In this document: piece after piece, positions 12,341 through 14,423 of the stretch
How positions within the stretch are numbered: position 1 is the stretch's first letter
Layout: every line of letters begins with the position of its first letter
Assembly (NCBI GenBank): GCA_031278595.1
Contig: JAITKE010000103.1
Coordinates: 1 to 14,423 of the forward strand
Reading direction: 5' to 3'
From: Puniceicoccales bacterium
GTDB taxonomy: Bacteria > Verrucomicrobiota > Verrucomicrobiia > Opitutales > JAIRLG01
Length of the DNA: 14,423 nucleotides
Position numbers and translations under genes: made by a program
Notes under the pieces: generated by a model
The model's input: the letters and a program-made list of their open reading frames with translations, nothing else
Told to the model about the DNA's origin: nothing
Databases searched by the model: none

Positions 12341-14423
12341 CTATTGAGTAGGCGCCGGCGGGTCCGCCAGCAGCCGATTCACATCGACGCCGTATTCCGT
12401 CAGAAGCGCTTTGGCCTCTTTCGCCCCCGAAGTGTCCGTTTGAAGCTCATTTTCCCACGACTTAAAAAGGTTCCCACGCAGGAATTCTTCATTCCTCAGG
12501 ATGGCCAGGACAGCCTCGCCGTCCTTCCCGTGTCCTCGGAGCCAGGAGAGCAAAACCTCTGCCGCCGCGACGGGGAGCTTTTTCCACGACTGGATCGTTG
12601 TCGCCAAATGCAGCGGGGTCCGGCCGTATTCATCCTTAGCTTCAATCTGGGCCCCCTGGGCCAGCAGACACGCCACGCAGTCGACCTGTCCGTTGTAAGC
12701 CGCCCAATGGAGCGGGGTTGGCTCATTCTTATCGGTCGCTTCGGTCTTCGCTTTATGTTCCAGCAGACACGCCACGCAGTCGGCGTGTCCGTTGTAAGCC
12801 GCCCAATGCAGCGGGGTCCGGCCGTATTCATCCTTAGCTTCAATCTGGGCCCCCTGGGCCAGCAGACACACCACGTTGGCGACGTGTCCGTTGAAAGCCG
12901 CCAGATGGAGCGGGGTTCGCTCATTCTTATCGGTCTCTTCGATCTTCGCTTTATGTTCCAGCAGACACGCCACGCAGTCGGCGTGTCCGTTGGAGGCCGC
13001 CAAATGGAGCGGGGTTTGTCGGTCCTTGTCGACCGCTTCGGTGCTCGCTTCGCGGGTTAGTAGCAATTCACAGGCCCAAACGCGACCATACCTAGCCGTC
13101 CAATGGAGCGGGGTTCGCTGGTCTTCATCTTCGGCGTTGATCTCCTCTTGCTTCATCGCCTGCAGGAGAAGAATAAGCATCCCATAGCGCCCTTCGCGAG
13201 AAGAGCAAGCTGCATGCAACAGCGTCTGCCTATGTAAATAGTTAGCATCTTTTTTGGCGGAGAGAATTTGCCGAAGCTGCGCCTCCTTCGTCGTGCGGAG
13301 AATCTTCCGAAGGTAGAGGTAGTCCTCATTTTTAACGGCCTCAAAGCACTGGTCGATGATCGCATTTATATTTTCGTGTGTTTCCTTTTGATCATCAGGA
13401 ATGGGGTCCGGCCGCCATGATGGGTTGAGAAAATCCGAGAGATGCGGCGTAGGTATCCAGAACTTTGGAGCCGCCGGCGGAGTGCCCGGCGCCGGGACTG
13501 CCGGAGGATTTGCTGGAGCCGGCGCCGGTGCCGCCGGCGCCGAGGAAGGAGGGGCTGCACTTGGTGACACGCTGAAAACGGAAGATTCTTTCGTAGACAA
13601 CACCAGCTGCTTTCTCGGCGGCGGTGCTGCTGGTTGTATGGGAGGAGGGGCCTCACTCGGCGATATCTGGAAATTTTGACTCGACGATAAAGATAAATTC
13701 GGCCGCGGCCGTGGCCCGGGAGCCGGCGCCGGAGGCGGCTCTGGCGGCGGAGACTCTTCATTTCCTAGGACTTCAAAAACGGAAAATTGCCCTGTGGACA
13801 GCGTCATGGACCTTCGCTGCGGCGGCGGATTGCTCGGCGTTTGCGGCGATGCACTTTTTTGCTTCCGTGTAGTTTTGGGAGCTGGATTTTTATCCGAGCC
13901 AGGCGAACTGGGCTTCTTCGGGTCAGAGTCGGGGCCGGAAGGAGGCGACCGATCCCTCACCGCCGCTGACGGCAGAAGAGTTGCCAGGTTGGTCGTAAAT
14001 TGCGCGCCCAAAACTTCATTGAGGAGCGCCTCCAGGGCATCGAAATTCTCTCCTGTTGAAAACTCATTCCGCGGAAGGATGTCCACGCTGACGAGCGTCC
14101 GATCCGGCAGGACGACGAGGACGGCGAAGCCAAATGCCCGGCTAGGATTACGGCCAGAAATCGTCGCGAGCCAATAGGGGGCAACTGCCGGGCTCATCGA
14201 GCCGGAAGCGAACTCCCGCAGGAAAAAGTCATTCGGGAGCGAGGCCACCCTTGGGCCCGCCTTTTGGTCAGTTGGAAGATGGAAGCGAATCTGGCCAGCC
14301 GAGAGCGGGAGCAGCTTGACCGCCGCTCGGCCGCTGAGTCCGTCGATGCGGAGAGGGAGGTTTGAGGAGTTTGCAATGGGCTGATGAACGGTAAAGCCTA
14401 CGGATAATCGGCCGGTGCAGTGG
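12341..14423 (-). CDS. Exported-type ankyrin-repeat protein, paralogue 3 (5' end outside window)
   Basis: The frame is open from the right edge (first whole codon at 14422) to the TAG at 12341, giving 693 residues without the N-terminus; GTG at 14248 is internal, since homologous sequence continues upstream of it (GRAAVKLLPLSAGQIRFHLP). Residues 1-152 are the rest of the shared N-terminal domain (GPRVASLPNDFFLREF, FGFAVLVVLP). Residues 153-345 are a Pro/Ala/Ser-rich linker with three related phrases (MTLSTGQFSVFEV, LSLSSSQNFQISPSEAPPP, LVLSTKESSVFSVSPSAAPP). The cap (INAIIDQCFEAVKNEDYLYL) precedes seven ankyrin repeats (about 396-610), four of them in an A-B-A-B order from a 198-bp duplication. 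The C-terminal cap ends EYGVDVNRLLADPPAPTQ with no extra tail. It lies 114 nt upstream of paralogue 2 on the same strand and may be co-transcribed. Repeat helices carry CVACLL cysteine pairs, odd for an exported protein. Function unknown. Confidence 0.88.
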   Translation of the reverse strand, partial: HCTGRLSVGFTVHQPIANSSNLPLRIDGLSGRAAVKLLPLSAGQIRFHLPTDQKAGPRVASLPNDFFLREFASGSMSPAVAPYWLATISGRNPSRAFGFAVLVVLPDRTLVSVDILPRNEFSTGENFDALEALLNEVLGAQFTTNLATLLPSAAVRDRSPPSGPDSDPKKPSSPGSDKNPAPKTTRKQKSASPQTPSNPPPQRRSMTLSTGQFSVFEVLGNEESPPPEPPPAPAPGPRPRPNLSLSSSQNFQISPSEAPPPIQPAAPPPRKQLVLSTKESSVFSVSPSAAPPSSAPAAPAPAPANPPAVPAPGTPPAAPKFWIPTPHLSDFLNPSWRPDPIPDDQKETHENINAIIDQCFEAVKNEDYLYLRKILRTTKEAQLRQILSAKKDANYLHRQTLLHAACSSREGRYGMLILLLQAMKQEEINAEDEDQRTPLHWTARYGRVWACELLLTREASTEAVDKDRQTPLHLAASNGHADCVACLLEHKAKIEETDKNERTPLHLAAFNGHVANVVCLLAQGAQIEAKDEYGRTPLHWAAYNGHADCVACLLEHKAKTEATDKNEPTPLHWAAYNGQVDCVACLLAQGAQIEAKDEYGRTPLHLATTIQSWKKLPVAAAEVLLSWLRGHGKDGEAVLAILRNEEFLRGNLFKSWENELQTDTSGAKEAKALLTEYGVDVNRLLADPPAPTQ
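12611..13006 (-). repeat. 198-bp tandem duplication of ankyrin repeat pairs
   Basis: Two ankyrin types of 99 bp alternate. The B type (plus-strand start CAGCGGGGTCCGGCCGTATT at 12611 and 12809) encodes AQGAQIEAKDEYGRTPLH; the A type (start GAGCGGGGTT at 12710 and 12908) encodes EHKAKxEETDKNExTPLH. Copies one pair apart (198 bp) are nearly identical over long runs, while adjacent repeats differ more, so the unit of duplication was a pair. Confidence 0.85.

Noticed and set aside
12284..13060. 258-codon plus-strand frame with repeated peptide
   Set aside because: Mirror image of the ankyrin duplication on the minus strand; no independent coding evidence.
12611..13060. Regular repeats that might suggest a CRISPR array
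   Set aside because: The repeats are contiguous 99-bp ankyrin units without unique spacers and stay in an open frame with ankyrin TPLH and AAxxGH motifs.
12341..14248. Start of ankyrin paralogue 3 at the GTG at 14248
   Set aside because: The frame stays open to the right edge and the upstream residues align with the N-terminal domain of the paralogues, so the GTG codes an internal valine.

Overview
The window (about 14.4 kb, moderately GC-rich, dense small intergenic gaps) looks like a chromosomal segment of a Gram-negative-type bacterium. A Bat (aerotolerance-type) operon with a membrane protein of the DUF4381-like kind, a bacterial type A RNase P RNA gene, and a cluster of exported ankyrin proteins together suggest the Planctomycetes-Verrucomicrobia-Chlamydiae group, perhaps a host-associated Verrucomicrobiota member. 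This placement is inference with low confidence; nothing here is a taxonomic marker that I can score by eye.

Left part (1-5838, minus strand): a tightly packed operon read right to left. It holds a small signal-peptide/one-TM protein, BatA (VWA), a fused BatB-BatC (VWA + TPR + a roughly 300-residue low-complexity region), and BatD, which runs off the left edge. Genes overlap by 8 nt and 4 nt and are then separated by 12 nt. VWA proteins, a TPR partner and a large periplasmic BatD are expected to form one envelope complex. The moxR and DUF58 genes that usually lead such operons are not upstream here; a divergent gene is.

Middle (5839-6765): an AT-richer divergent spacer with a TTGACA box for the bat operon and a 9-bp-arm palindrome, then an unrecognised 180-residue soluble protein on the plus strand, followed by a hairpin-plus-T-run terminator.

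Right part (6766-14423): three paralogous, probably exported ankyrin proteins surround the RNase P RNA gene. The first is on the plus strand, rnpB follows on the plus strand, and two more ankyrin genes lie in tandem on the minus strand, the last one running off the right edge. All three share the same build: an N-terminal domain I do not recognise (about 250 residues), a variable Pro/Ser-rich linker, a short helical cap, 3 to 7 ankyrin repeats, and a conserved C-terminal cap ending in a YGVD-type motif. One has recently duplicated pairs of ankyrin repeats (198-bp unit). Another carries a serine/acidic tail that ends in a tryptophan-rich tetrapeptide repeat. This family is the most novel-looking content of the window and is a plausible set of secreted or periplasmic interaction proteins.
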